From contig NZ_JAHHIU010000090.1 in NCBI RefSeq assembly GCF_024539815.1, positions 27,132 through 91,131 of the forward strand: 64,000 bases of DNA, in the 5' to 3' direction. Made by a program: the position numbers and the translations under genes. Shown piece by piece: positions 27,494 through 36,040 of the stretch (the stretch's first letter is position 1; each line of letters starts with the position of its first letter). Under the pieces are notes generated by a model. It worked only from the letters and a program-made list of their open reading frames with translations. It had not been told where the DNA came from and ran no database searches. The DNA is from Streptomyces hayashii. Its GTDB lineage: Bacteria; Actinomycetota; Actinomycetes; Streptomycetales; Streptomycetaceae.

Positions 27494-28948
27494 ATGGGGA
27501 TAGTCGCCGGGTTGGACAGTTCGCCCGATTTCACTCGTATCGTCGTCTGCGACGCGGACACCGGAGCCGTGCTCCGGCAGGGATACGCGCCGCATCCGGT
27601 GGAGGGCGCCGAGGGCGGCGGGCGGCCCTCCGACGTCGATCCGCAGGCCTGGCTGCTGTCCCTGGGCGAGGCCGCGGGCGGCGGCCTGCTGGAGGGCGTG
27701 CAGGCCATCGGCGTGTCCTCGCAGCAGAACGCCGTCGTGCCCCTGGACTCGCAGGGCAACACCGTGCGTCCCGCGATGGTCGGCGGCGACAAGCGGGCTC
27801 AGGTCGCGGCGGCGGACCTGCTCGACGCGCTCGGGGGGCGCGAGGCGTGGGCGCAGGCCGTGGGATGCGTGCCGCAGGCCGCGCAGCCGGTGACCAAGCT
27901 GCGCTGGCTGGCGAAGACCGAGCCCGAGGCCGCCGCGCGGACCGCGGTGCTGCTCCAGGCCCACGACTGGCTGGTGTGGCAGCTGCTCGGACGGCCGGTG
28001 AGACGGACCACCGATCGCGGCGGGGCCTCCGGGACCGGGTACTGGTCGGCCGCCACCGGCGGATACCGGCCTGATCTCGTGGAGCTGGCGCTGGGTCACC
28101 AGGCGATGCTGCCCGAGGTGATCGGGCCGTCCGACGCGGCCGGCACGACGCCCGAGGGGCTGCTGATCTCCGCCGGGACGGGCGAGACGATGGCCGCGGC
28201 GCTGGGGCTGGGCATCGGGCGGGGCGACGCGGTCGTGTCCCTCGGCGCCTCCGGTTCCGTGATGGCCGTGCATCCCGAGGCCCTGGTCGACCAGAGCGGG
28301 ATGATCACTTCCCTGGCCGACGCGACGGGGATGCATCTGCCCGTCGTCACCACGCTGAACGCGGTGCGGACCCTGCGCGGGGCCGCCGAGCTGGTGGGGG
28401 TGCCCGATCTGGAGGCGCTGTCGGATCTGGCGATGAAGTCGACGCCGGGGTCGCACGGCCTCGTCATGCTGCCCTATCTGGAGGGCGAGCGGACCCCCAA
28501 CCTGCCGCACACCGCCGGGACCCTGGCCGGGCTGCGACGCGAGTCGATGAAGCCCGAGCACTTCGCGCGGGCCGCGTTCGAGGGCATGCTGTGCGGGCTC
28601 GCGGACGCGCTGGACGTGCTGCGCGGCCGGGGCGTGGACGTCCGGCGGATCTTCCTGCTCGGAGCCGCGGCGGAGCTGCCGGCGGTGCAGGCGGCGGCGC
28701 CCGCGCTGTTCGGAGCGCAGGTGGTCGTGCCGCAGCCCGCGGACTACGCGGCGATCGGGGCGGCCCGGCAGGCCGCGTGGGCGCTCGGCGCCTCGCAGGG
28801 CACGCTGGATCCGCGGACCCCGCCGGCCTGGCAGGGGGCGGCGGCGCAGGTTCTGGACCCGGGCGAGGAGCTCGCCGTGGGGCAGGCGGTGCGGCAGCAG
28901 TTCGTCTCGGTGCGGGAGCAGACTCATCCGGGCGCGTTCCGCGTCTAG
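27494..28948 (+). CDS. FGGY-family carbohydrate kinase (xylulokinase-like)
   Basis: The 484-residue protein shows the two actin-like domains of FGGY kinases. The N-terminal phosphate loop is GLDSSPDFTRIVV, followed by SSQQNAVVPLD, the substrate-domain block DWLVWQLLGRP, and the adenosine-side motifs AGTGETMAAALG and VSLGASG. The closing LLGAAAEL replaces the usual GGGA. These kinases phosphorylate sugars or polyols with ATP; xylulose is the closest assignment but the substrate is not proven. It stands alone, 234 bp after the YtxH gene, and no sugar transporter is adjacent. Confidence 0.82.
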   Translation: MGIVAGLDSSPDFTRIVVCDADTGAVLRQGYAPHPVEGAEGGGRPSDVDPQAWLLSLGEAAGGGLLEGVQAIGVSSQQNAVVPLDSQGNTVRPAMVGGDKRAQVAAADLLDALGGREAWAQAVGCVPQAAQPVTKLRWLAKTEPEAAARTAVLLQAHDWLVWQLLGRPVRRTTDRGGASGTGYWSAATGGYRPDLVELALGHQAMLPEVIGPSDAAGTTPEGLLISAGTGETMAAALGLGIGRGDAVVSLGASGSVMAVHPEALVDQSGMITSLADATGMHLPVVTTLNAVRTLRGAAELVGVPDLEALSDLAMKSTPGSHGLVMLPYLEGERTPNLPHTAGTLAGLRRESMKPEHFARAAFEGMLCGLADALDVLRGRGVDVRRIFLLGAAAELPAVQAAAPALFGAQVVVPQPADYAAIGAARQAAWALGASQGTLDPRTPPAWQGAAAQVLDPGEELAVGQAVRQQFVSVREQTHPGAFRV

Positions 28949-29211
28949 GGGCTCGTCGGATGCGCTCGCCGGCCGTACGGGGTGCGCCCTGCGCGTCGGG
29001 AGGATCGGGGTGCGAGGGGCGCGAGAGGCGCGAGGGGCGCGTCGGTGTCACCGGGTGCGTTCGGGGCGGCGCTGTGCGCGGTCGGAGTCTGTGGGACGGC
29101 TGTAAAAGCACTGCTGTCGGCTTAATCGGTTGAGGTAACGCGGGGGGAGTGTCCGACGATAGGGGCCAGGGGCAACCAATGCCTCTCCCCGCCGACCCCG
29201 AGAGACGTAGC

Positions 29212-30945
29212 GTGCTCATACGACTGCTGAGGACCTACCTCAGGCCCTACCGAAAACCCATCAGCCTCCTGGTGCTGCTGCAACTGCTGCAGACCTGCGC
29301 CACCCTCTACCTGCCCACGCTGAACGCACACATCATCGACAACGGTGTCGTCAAGGGGGACACCGGTTACATCATGTCCTTCGGCGGCGTGATGATCGCC
29401 GTCTCGCTGGCGCAGGTCGTGTGCAACATCGGCGCCGTGTACTACGGCGCGAGGACCGCCTCCGCGCTCGGCCGCGACGTGCGTGGGGCCGTCTTCGACA
29501 GGGTGCAGTCCTTCTCCGCCCGCGAGGTCGGCCAGTTCGGGGCGCCCTCGCTGATCACCCGGACCACCAACGACGTCCAGCAGATCCAGATGCTGGCCCT
29601 GATGACGTTCACGCTGATGGTGTCGGCGCCCATCATGTGCGTGGGCGGCATCGTGCTGGCGCTCGGACTCGACGTGCCGCTGTCCGGGGTGCTGGTCGCC
29701 GTGGTGCCCACCCTGGGCATCTGCGTGACGCTGATCGTGCGGCGGCTGCGTCCGCTGTTCCGGTCCATGCAGGTGCGGCTGGACACCGTGAACCGGGTGC
29801 TGCGCGAGCAGATCACCGGCAACCGCGTGATCCGGGCCTTCGTCCGGGACGAGTACGAGCAGCAGCGGTTCCGGAAGTCCAACGCCGACCTCACGGACAT
29901 GTCGCTGAAGACCGGCAACCTGCTGGCGCTGATGTTCCCCGTGGTCATGACGACGGTGAACCTTTCGTCGATCGCGGTGGTCTGGTTCGGGGCCCACCGG
30001 ATCGACAGCGGCGGTATGCAGATCGGTGATCTGACCGCGTTCCTCGCCTATCTGATGCAGATCGTGATGTCCGTGATGATGGCCACCTTCATGTTCATGA
30101 TGGTGCCGCGCGCGGAGGTGTGCGCGGAGCGCGTCCAGGAGGTGCTGGACACCTCGTCGTCCGTGGTGCCGCCCCTGGCGCCGGTCACCGAGCTGCGCCG
30201 GCACGGGCATCTGGAGATCCGGGCGGCCGGGTTCCGCTACCCCGGGGCGGAGGAGCCCGTCCTCAAGGGCATCGATCTGGTGGCCCGCCCAGGTGAGACG
30301 ACGGCCGTGATCGGCTCGACCGGCAGCGGCAAGTCCACCCTGCTCGGGCTGGTCCCCCGGCTGTTCGACGCGACCGAGGGCGAGGTCCTCGTCGACGGCG
30401 TCCCCGTGGCCGAGGTCGAGCCCACGCTGCTGGCGAGGACCGTCGGACTCGTGCCGCAGAAGCCGTACCTCTTCGCGGGCACGGTCGCGACCAACCTGCG
30501 CTACGGCAATCCCGACGCCACCGACGAGGAGCTGTGGCAGGCGCTGGAGGTGGCGCAGGCCAAAGACTTCGTGACCAAGCTGGAGAACGGGCTGGACTCC
30601 CCCATCGCCCAGGGCGGCACGAACGTCTCCGGCGGCCAGCGGCAGCGGCTCGCCATCGCGAGGACGCTCGTGCAGCGGCCGGAGATCTACCTCTTCGACG
30701 ACTCCTTCTCCGCCCTCGACTACGCCACCGACGCGGCGCTGCGCGAGGCGCTCGGCCGGGAGACCGCCGAGGCGACCGTCGTGATCGTCGCCCAGCGGGT
30801 GGCGACCATCCGCGACGCCGACCGGATCATCGTCCTCGACGAGGGCCGGGTCGTCGGAGTCGGCTCGCACCAGGAGCTGATGGCGGACAACGAGACCTAC
30901 CGGGAGATCGTGCTCTCCCAGCTCACGGAAGCGGAGGCAGCCTGA
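29212..30945 (+). CDS. ABC transporter, fused permease and ATPase (first half of a heterodimer)
   Basis: About 577 residues. An N-terminal exporter membrane domain (residues 10-310, with YLRPYRKPISLL and the coupling region ITRTTNDVQQIQ) is followed by an ATPase domain. That domain has Walker A GSTGSGKS, signature VSGGQ, Walker B IYLFDD followed by Ser (the catalytic Glu is replaced) and H-loop replaced by Gln (VAQR). This degenerate ATP site is typical for one half of heterodimeric exporters. The start is uncertain: GTG 29149, ATG 29179 and GTG 29212 are all in frame. I prefer 29212, which gives the usual LIRLLRTYLRPY beginning. It overlaps the next gene by TGATG. Confidence 0.92.
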   Translation: MLIRLLRTYLRPYRKPISLLVLLQLLQTCATLYLPTLNAHIIDNGVVKGDTGYIMSFGGVMIAVSLAQVVCNIGAVYYGARTASALGRDVRGAVFDRVQSFSAREVGQFGAPSLITRTTNDVQQIQMLALMTFTLMVSAPIMCVGGIVLALGLDVPLSGVLVAVVPTLGICVTLIVRRLRPLFRSMQVRLDTVNRVLREQITGNRVIRAFVRDEYEQQRFRKSNADLTDMSLKTGNLLALMFPVVMTTVNLSSIAVVWFGAHRIDSGGMQIGDLTAFLAYLMQIVMSVMMATFMFMMVPRAEVCAERVQEVLDTSSSVVPPLAPVTELRRHGHLEIRAAGFRYPGAEEPVLKGIDLVARPGETTAVIGSTGSGKSTLLGLVPRLFDATEGEVLVDGVPVAEVEPTLLARTVGLVPQKPYLFAGTVATNLRYGNPDATDEELWQALEVAQAKDFVTKLENGLDSPIAQGGTNVSGGQRQRLAIARTLVQRPEIYLFDDSFSALDYATDAALREALGRETAEATVVIVAQRVATIRDADRIIVLDEGRVVGVGSHQELMADNETYREIVLSQLTEAEAA

Positions 30946-32873
30946 TGGCCGGGCCCATGGGGCGCATGATGGCCGGCGGCGGTCCCGAAAGCCGCACGCT
31001 GGACTTCAAGGTGTCCGGCAGGCGGCTGCTCGCCCGGTTCAAGCCGGAACGGCTCACCCTCTGCGCGATGCTGTTCTGCGTCGTCCTGAGCGTCGGCCTC
31101 AACGTGGTCGGGCCGAAGATCCTCGGCAAGGCCACCGACCTGGTCTTCGCGGGCATCGTCGGGCGGCAGATGCCGGCCGGCGCCAGCAAGGAGCAGGTCC
31201 TCGACTCGATGCGTGAGCGTGGCGACGGCGGTGTCGCCGACATGCTCAAGGGCACCGACTTCACCCCCGGCAAGGGCATCGACTTCGACTCGGTCGGCCA
31301 GGTCCTGCTGTTCGCCCTCGGGGTGTTCCTGATCGCCGGTCTGCTGATGGCGGTGGCGACGCGCCTGGTCAACAAGGCCGTCAACCGGACGATGTTCCGG
31401 ATGCGCGAGGACGTGCAGACGAAGCTGTCGCGGCTGCCGCTGTCGTACTTCGACAAGCGCCAGCGCGGCGAGGTCCTCTCCCGCGCGACGAACGACATCG
31501 ACAACATCGGGCAGACGCTCCAGCAGTCGATGGGCCAGCTGATCAACTCGCTGCTGACCGTCATCGGCGTGCTGGCGATGATGTTCTGGGTGTCGTGGAT
31601 CCTGGCGCTCGTCGCGCTGGTGACGGTGCCGCTGTCGGCGCTGGTCGCCACGCGCGTGGGCAAGCGGTCGCAGCCGCACTTCGTGCAGCAGTGGCGCACC
31701 ACCGGCAAGCTCAACGCCCACATCGAGGAGATGTACACCGGCCACACTCTGGTGAAGGTGTTCGGCCGGCAGAACGAGTCGGCGCAGCAGTTCGCCGAGC
31801 AGAACGACGCGCTGTACGAGGCCGGGTTCAAGGCGCAGTTCAACAGCGGGGTCATGCAGCCGCTGATGATGTTCGTGTCGAACATCAACTACGTGCTGGT
31901 CGCGGTGGTCGGCGGGCTGCGCGTCGCGTCGGGCGCCCTGTCCATCGGCGATGTGCAGGCGTTCATCCAGTACTCGCGCCAGTTCTCGATGCCGCTGACG
32001 CAGCTCGCGTCGATGGCGAACCTGGTGCAGTCGGGCGTCGCCTCGGCCGAGCGGGTCTTCGAACTCCTGGACGCCGACGAGCAGGAGGCGGACCCGGTGG
32101 CCGCGGAGCGTCCCGCGGAGCTGCGCGGGCGGGTGGCGCTGGAGGGGGTGTCCTTCCGGTACGACCCGCAGAAGCCGCTGATCGAGGACCTGTCCCTGGC
32201 GGTGGAGCCCGGCAACACGGTCGCCATCGTCGGCCCGACGGGCGCCGGCAAGACGACGCTGGTGAACCTCCTCATGCGGTTCTACGCCGTCTCCGGCGGG
32301 CGCATCACCCTCGACGGCGTGGACATCGCGAGGATGTCCCGCGACGAGCTGCGCGCCGGGATCGGCATGGTCCTTCAGGACACCTGGCTGTTCGGCGGCA
32401 CGATCGCGGAGAACATCGCGTACGGCGCGTCCCGGGACGTCACCCGGGGCGAGATCGAGGAGGCGGCGCGGGCCGCGCACGCCGACCGGTTCGTGCGCAC
32501 CCTGCCCGACGGCTACGACACCGTGATCGACGACGAGGGCAGCGGGGTCAGCGCCGGTGAGAAGCAGCTGATCACCATCGCGCGGGCGTTCCTGTCCGAT
32601 CCGACGATCCTGGTGCTCGACGAGGCCACCAGCTCGGTCGACACCCGTACCGAGGTGCTGATCCAGAAGGCCATGGCCAAGCTGGCGCACGGGCGGACGT
32701 CGTTCGTCATCGCGCACCGGCTGTCGACCATCCGGGACGCCGACACGATCCTGGTGATGGAGAACGGCTCGATCGTCGAGCAGGGCGCGCACGCCGAACT
32801 GCTGGCGGCCGACGGCGCCTACGCGAGGCTGTACAAGGCGCAGTTCGCCCAGGCGGTGGCCGAGGTGGACTAG
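30945..32873 (+). CDS. ABC transporter, fused permease and ATPase (second half of a heterodimer)
   Basis: The 642-residue partner has an N-terminal tail, an exporter membrane domain with a long insert between its first two helices (about 65-115), and an ATPase domain. That domain has Walker A GPTGAGKT, signature VSAGE, Walker B ILVLDEATSS with the catalytic Glu, and the H-loop IAHRLSTIRDADT, so it carries the competent residues missing from the first subunit. GGAGG precedes the start, which overlaps the upstream stop. Together they should form an exporter for drugs, lipids or peptides; the substrate is not evident. A hairpin follows at 32936. Confidence 0.93.
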   Translation: MAGPMGRMMAGGGPESRTLDFKVSGRRLLARFKPERLTLCAMLFCVVLSVGLNVVGPKILGKATDLVFAGIVGRQMPAGASKEQVLDSMRERGDGGVADMLKGTDFTPGKGIDFDSVGQVLLFALGVFLIAGLLMAVATRLVNKAVNRTMFRMREDVQTKLSRLPLSYFDKRQRGEVLSRATNDIDNIGQTLQQSMGQLINSLLTVIGVLAMMFWVSWILALVALVTVPLSALVATRVGKRSQPHFVQQWRTTGKLNAHIEEMYTGHTLVKVFGRQNESAQQFAEQNDALYEAGFKAQFNSGVMQPLMMFVSNINYVLVAVVGGLRVASGALSIGDVQAFIQYSRQFSMPLTQLASMANLVQSGVASAERVFELLDADEQEADPVAAERPAELRGRVALEGVSFRYDPQKPLIEDLSLAVEPGNTVAIVGPTGAGKTTLVNLLMRFYAVSGGRITLDGVDIARMSRDELRAGIGMVLQDTWLFGGTIAENIAYGASRDVTRGEIEEAARAAHADRFVRTLPDGYDTVIDDEGSGVSAGEKQLITIARAFLSDPTILVLDEATSSVDTRTEVLIQKAMAKLAHGRTSFVIAHRLSTIRDADTILVMENGSIVEQGAHAELLAADGAYARLYKAQFAQAVAEVD

Positions 32874-32935
32874 GGCCGGTCGTTCGGATCGGGCCGCGGG
32901 GCATCGACGGGCCGAAGGGCCTCCTCGCCTCAGGG

Positions 32936-32964
32936 GCCGCTCGCGTCGGGGGACGGCGAGCGGC
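32936..32964. terminator. Hairpin between convergent ABC exporter and sigma factor genes
   Basis: A 9-bp perfect stem (GCCGCTCGC / GCGAGCGGC) with an inner GTC/GAC pairing lies between the stop codons of the convergent genes and could terminate both. No T run is present. Confidence 0.6.
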
Positions 32965-32982
32965 TCCGCGGGGCGCTCCGGC

Positions 32983-34173
32983 TCAGTCCAGGTAGCCGCG
33001 GAGCTGGTCCGCGAACGCGTGGTCCCTCAGCTTGTTCAGCGTCTTCGACTCGATCTGCCGGATCCGCTCGCGGGTCACGCCGAAGATGCGGCCGATCTCC
33101 TCCAGGGTGCGCGGGCGGCCGTCCGCCAGTCCGTAGCGGAGCTGGACGACCTTCCGCTCGCGTTCGCCGAGCGTGGAGAGCACGGCGTCCAAATGCTCGC
33201 GCAGCAGCAGGAAGGCCGCGGACTCGACGGGGCTGGCCGCGTCGCCGTCCTCGATGAGGTCGCCGAGGGCGACGTCGTCCTCCTCGCCCACCGGGGCGTG
33301 CAGGGAGACCGGTTCCTGGGCCAGGCGCAGCACCTCGCCGACGCGGCCGGGCGGGAGGTCCAGCTGGCCGGCGACCTCCTCGGGGGTGGGCTCGTAGCCG
33401 CGTTCCTGGAGCATGCGGCGCTGGACGCGGACGACCCGGTTGATCAGTTCCACGACATGGACCGGGACGCGGATGGTGCGGGCCTGGTCGGCCAGCGCGC
33501 GGGACATGGCCTGGCGGATCCACCAGGTGGCGTAGGTGGAGAACTTGTAGCCGCGGGCGTAGTCGAACTTCTCGACGGCGCGGATGAGGCCGAGGTTGCC
33601 CTCCTGGACGAGGTCGAGCATGGTGAGCCCGCGGCCGACGTAACGCTTGGCGACGGACACGACCAGCCGGAGGTTCGCCTCGATGAGGCGGCGTTTGGCC
33701 ATCCGGCCCATGACGACCAACCGGTCGAGGTCCAGGGCCAGTTCGCTGTCCAGGTCGGACGCGCTGCTCAGCCTCTCCTCGGCGAACAGGCCCGCCTCCA
33801 CGCGACGGGCGAGTTCGACCTCCTCGGCCGCGGTGAGCAGCGGGATGCGGCCGATCTCGCGCAGGTACTGGCGGAACAGGTCCGAGGAGGGGCTGGCGCT
33901 CTCGGTGGCCCGGGCGCGGGCCGGGGTCTCGACGGGCTCGGGTTCCGGGCCCTCTTCGAGAGCCTCGGCGGGCGGGTCGGCGGGCTCGGCCTCGTCTTCG
34001 GGCTCGGCTTCGGCCTCGGCGCCCGCTTCGGGCTCGGCCCCGGTCTCGGGGTGGTGCGCGGCGCGGTGCTGCGGCGGGACCGCGGCCAGGACGTCGGTGT
34101 CGGCGTCCGGTTCCGTGGCGTCGGTCGGGCTGTCGGCAGTGCGGTCGGTCTGGGTCAGGGTCTGGGTCTGCAC
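32983..34173 (-). CDS. hrdA: Principal-like RNA polymerase sigma factor (HrdA type)
   Basis: A sigma-70 group 1/2 protein of about 396 residues. An acidic Pro/Glu-rich N-terminus (about 25-105) precedes region 1.2 (DLFRQYLREIGRIPLLTA), region 2 (LVQEGNLGLIRAVEKFDY and the -10-binding FSTYATWWIRQA), region 3 (VELINRVVRVQRRM) and region 4 with the -35 helix-turn-helix (LEEIGRIFGVTRERIRQIES). I place the start at GTG 34173 because GGAGG sits 8 bp upstream; the frame stays open to 34338 without such a site. The name rests on the neighbourhood (ABC pair, dnaG, dgt) and the short N-terminus compared with HrdB, recalled rather than compared. Hrd paralogues recognise HrdB-like promoters and are dispensable in known species. 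Confidence 0.88.
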   Translation of the reverse strand: MQTQTLTQTDRTADSPTDATEPDADTDVLAAVPPQHRAAHHPETGAEPEAGAEAEAEPEDEAEPADPPAEALEEGPEPEPVETPARARATESASPSSDLFRQYLREIGRIPLLTAAEEVELARRVEAGLFAEERLSSASDLDSELALDLDRLVVMGRMAKRRLIEANLRLVVSVAKRYVGRGLTMLDLVQEGNLGLIRAVEKFDYARGYKFSTYATWWIRQAMSRALADQARTIRVPVHVVELINRVVRVQRRMLQERGYEPTPEEVAGQLDLPPGRVGEVLRLAQEPVSLHAPVGEEDDVALGDLIEDGDAASPVESAAFLLLREHLDAVLSTLGERERKVVQLRYGLADGRPRTLEEIGRIFGVTRERIRQIESKTLNKLRDHAFADQLRGYLD

Positions 34174-34352
34174 GGGGGCGACCTCCAGGATGATCGCTGC
34201 TGAGGTGAGCGGCGGCGCTACGCCGGGGGGCCGCTCCGAGGACTCAGGCACCGGGACCAGTGTGGGGTACGACACAACCTCGCCACGAGGGGCGTGCGGT
34301 GACTTTTTGCGTTCGTCCGGTGACCGCCGCGTCGTCACGACCGGAAACCCGG

Positions 34353-35018
34353 ATGCCCGTCCCGCCCCTGTTCTGCGACGATTCGCCGGTGTCCGCTTCC
34401 CTGTACGAAACGCACGTGACCGTGCGCTGCGCCGGCCCCGACGAGGCGCGGCGGCTGCGCCGCTGGGCGGCCGCGGCCGGTCTCAAGCTGACGCACATCG
34501 TCCTGGCCCGGGGCCGGATGCGCGAACAGCCCATGCTCACGCTGTCCGGTGACCGCTCCTGTGCCGAGGCGTCGGCTCGGGCGCGGGATGCGGTGGCACG
34601 GCTCGTCGCGGACGGCTTCCACCCGGTGCGCGTGAAGACCGAGTCGACTCCGTGGGCTCCGGAGGTGCCGCTGCTGCCGTGCGAGGACGAGCGGTACTTC
34701 GAACATCATGTGAAGCTGCGGCTCGCCGCGGACGCCGACCTGCCCGCGTTGGCCGCGCGGGTCCTGCCGCACCGCGCCCATCTGTCGTGGAACGCACGGC
34801 GCGTGGGGGCCGGCGGCCTGCACGAGCGGTTCGTGACGCAGCGGTGCCGTGGGGTGGACGCCGAGGGTGCGGAGCTCGCCCTGCAGCGACTGCTGACCGA
34901 GCTGGCGGGATGCGAAGTGCTCTCCGTGGAAAGGGAGTTCGTGCTTTACGACAGTGACGTGACGATCGACGACGGATGGATCGAGGAGACGGTGGCGGCG
35001 TCGGGGGTGCGGGCATGA
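34353..35018 (+). CDS. Protein of unknown function with two similar alpha/beta repeats, coupled to the nucleotidyltransferase gene
   Basis: About 221 residues with no recognised family. Two parts look alike. Residues about 15-95 start LYETHVTVRC and continue through a helix and HIVLARGRM; residues about 110-215 start YFEHHVKLRL and run to VLSVEREFVLYDSD. Each reads as strand-helix-strand-strand-helix-strand, compatible with a ferredoxin-like fold. No signal peptide or membrane segment is present. ATG 34353 has GGAAA nearby; GTG 34389 is an alternative. The stop overlaps the next start (ATGA), so a functional pairing with the nucleotidyltransferase is likely. It could be a binding partner or antitoxin; that is inference. 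Confidence 0.7.
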   Translation: MPVPPLFCDDSPVSASLYETHVTVRCAGPDEARRLRRWAAAAGLKLTHIVLARGRMREQPMLTLSGDRSCAEASARARDAVARLVADGFHPVRVKTESTPWAPEVPLLPCEDERYFEHHVKLRLAADADLPALAARVLPHRAHLSWNARRVGAGGLHERFVTQRCRGVDAEGAELALQRLLTELAGCEVLSVEREFVLYDSDVTIDDGWIEETVAASGVRA

Positions 35019-36040
35019 GCGGGAGCTGGCAGGGCTTCGGGTGGCGGTCGCAGGAGATCCCCCGGGTGCCGCTGGACGAGGCCACGCGCGTACGGAAGGA
35101 CCTGCCGAGGACCCTTCAGTGGGTGGCGGGTGACGACGTGCGGCAGCGCCCGGTCTTCGACCCGGCCATGAAGCACCACTCCAACGCCTACCGGGCGACC
35201 GACCCGAGCTTCGCCGACCCGGCCCGGGGTGAGGCCTGGCGGGCGGCCCGGCGCCGGGCGCTGGATCTCGTGCTGGCCGCGATCGCCGCGTCGGACTGGA
35301 TGGAGTCGCTGGTGCTGCGCGGCAGTGTGCTGATGTCGGCCTGGTTCGGCGAGGCCGCCCGCGAGCCCGGTGACCTGGACTTCGTCGTCGTACCCCACAC
35401 CTGGAAGATCACCCACGAGCGGACCGGCCGGATGCTGGCCGAGATCGCGCAGGCGGCCCGGACGACGGCCGAGGCGCACGGGGAGGGCGTCGCGATCTCG
35501 GCGGACGGCGCGGTGGTCGAGGACATCTGGACCTACGAGCGGGTGCCGGGGCGACGGATGATCCTGCCGTGGAGCGCGCCCGGGCTGCCCGGCGGCCATG
35601 TCCAGCTCGACTTCGTCTTCAACGAGCGGCTGCCCGTGGAACCGGAGCCGGCGGAGCCGGCGCCCGGTGCGGTCCTGTGGGCGGCGACGCCGGAGCTGTC
35701 GCTGGCCTGGAAGCTGATGTGGATCATCAACGACGCCTATGCGCAGGGCAAGGACCTGTACGACGCGGTGCTGCTGGCGGAACGGCGCCCTCTTCGCCGG
35801 GAGGTGCTGCACGAGGTGTTCCGGCTCTCCGGCGAGTGGCCGGACCGGCGGCGGGAGGAGATCCTGCTGGAGGACGTGGTGGAGGCGGTCGGGTACGTCG
35901 AGTGGAACCACTTCGTCACCGAGTACCCGCGGTTCGCCGACGAGACGCCGGAGTTCGCGCGGCGGCTGGTGCGGGCGGTGACGCCGACCTTCGAGGGACC
36001 GTCACAGGCGTCACAGGGCGGCGGCGCCGTGCTCCCGTAG
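35015..36040 (+). CDS. AbiEii/AbiGii-toxin-family nucleotidyltransferase-like protein
   Basis: The 341-residue cytoplasmic protein has a DNA polymerase beta-like nucleotidyltransferase motif: Gly103-Ser104 (LVLRGSVLMSAWFG), the acidic pair in PGDLDFVV (Asp120 and Asp122), and a possible third acid in GHVQLDFVF. A Lys and aromatic helix (LAWKLMWIINDAYAQGKDLYD) matches the C-terminal part of AbiEii proteins, where KxxxD-type residues complete the site. AbiEii toxins inhibit growth by adding nucleotides to tRNA ends; whether this one is a toxin is unproven, since the location beside dnaG looks conserved and housekeeping. It overlaps dnaG convergently by 30 bp. Confidence 0.8.
   Translation: MSGSWQGFGWRSQEIPRVPLDEATRVRKDLPRTLQWVAGDDVRQRPVFDPAMKHHSNAYRATDPSFADPARGEAWRAARRRALDLVLAAIAASDWMESLVLRGSVLMSAWFGEAAREPGDLDFVVVPHTWKITHERTGRMLAEIAQAARTTAEAHGEGVAISADGAVVEDIWTYERVPGRRMILPWSAPGLPGGHVQLDFVFNERLPVEPEPAEPAPGAVLWAATPELSLAWKLMWIINDAYAQGKDLYDAVLLAERRPLRREVLHEVFRLSGEWPDRRREEILLEDVVEAVGYVEWNHFVTEYPRFADETPEFARRLVRAVTPTFEGPSQASQGGGAVLP

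Noticed and set aside
34353..36040. Calling the pair a toxin-antitoxin system outright
   Set aside because: The nucleotidyltransferase family supports it, but the first protein does not resemble AbiEi antitoxins and the setting beside dnaG looks like conserved core; only a hypothesis.
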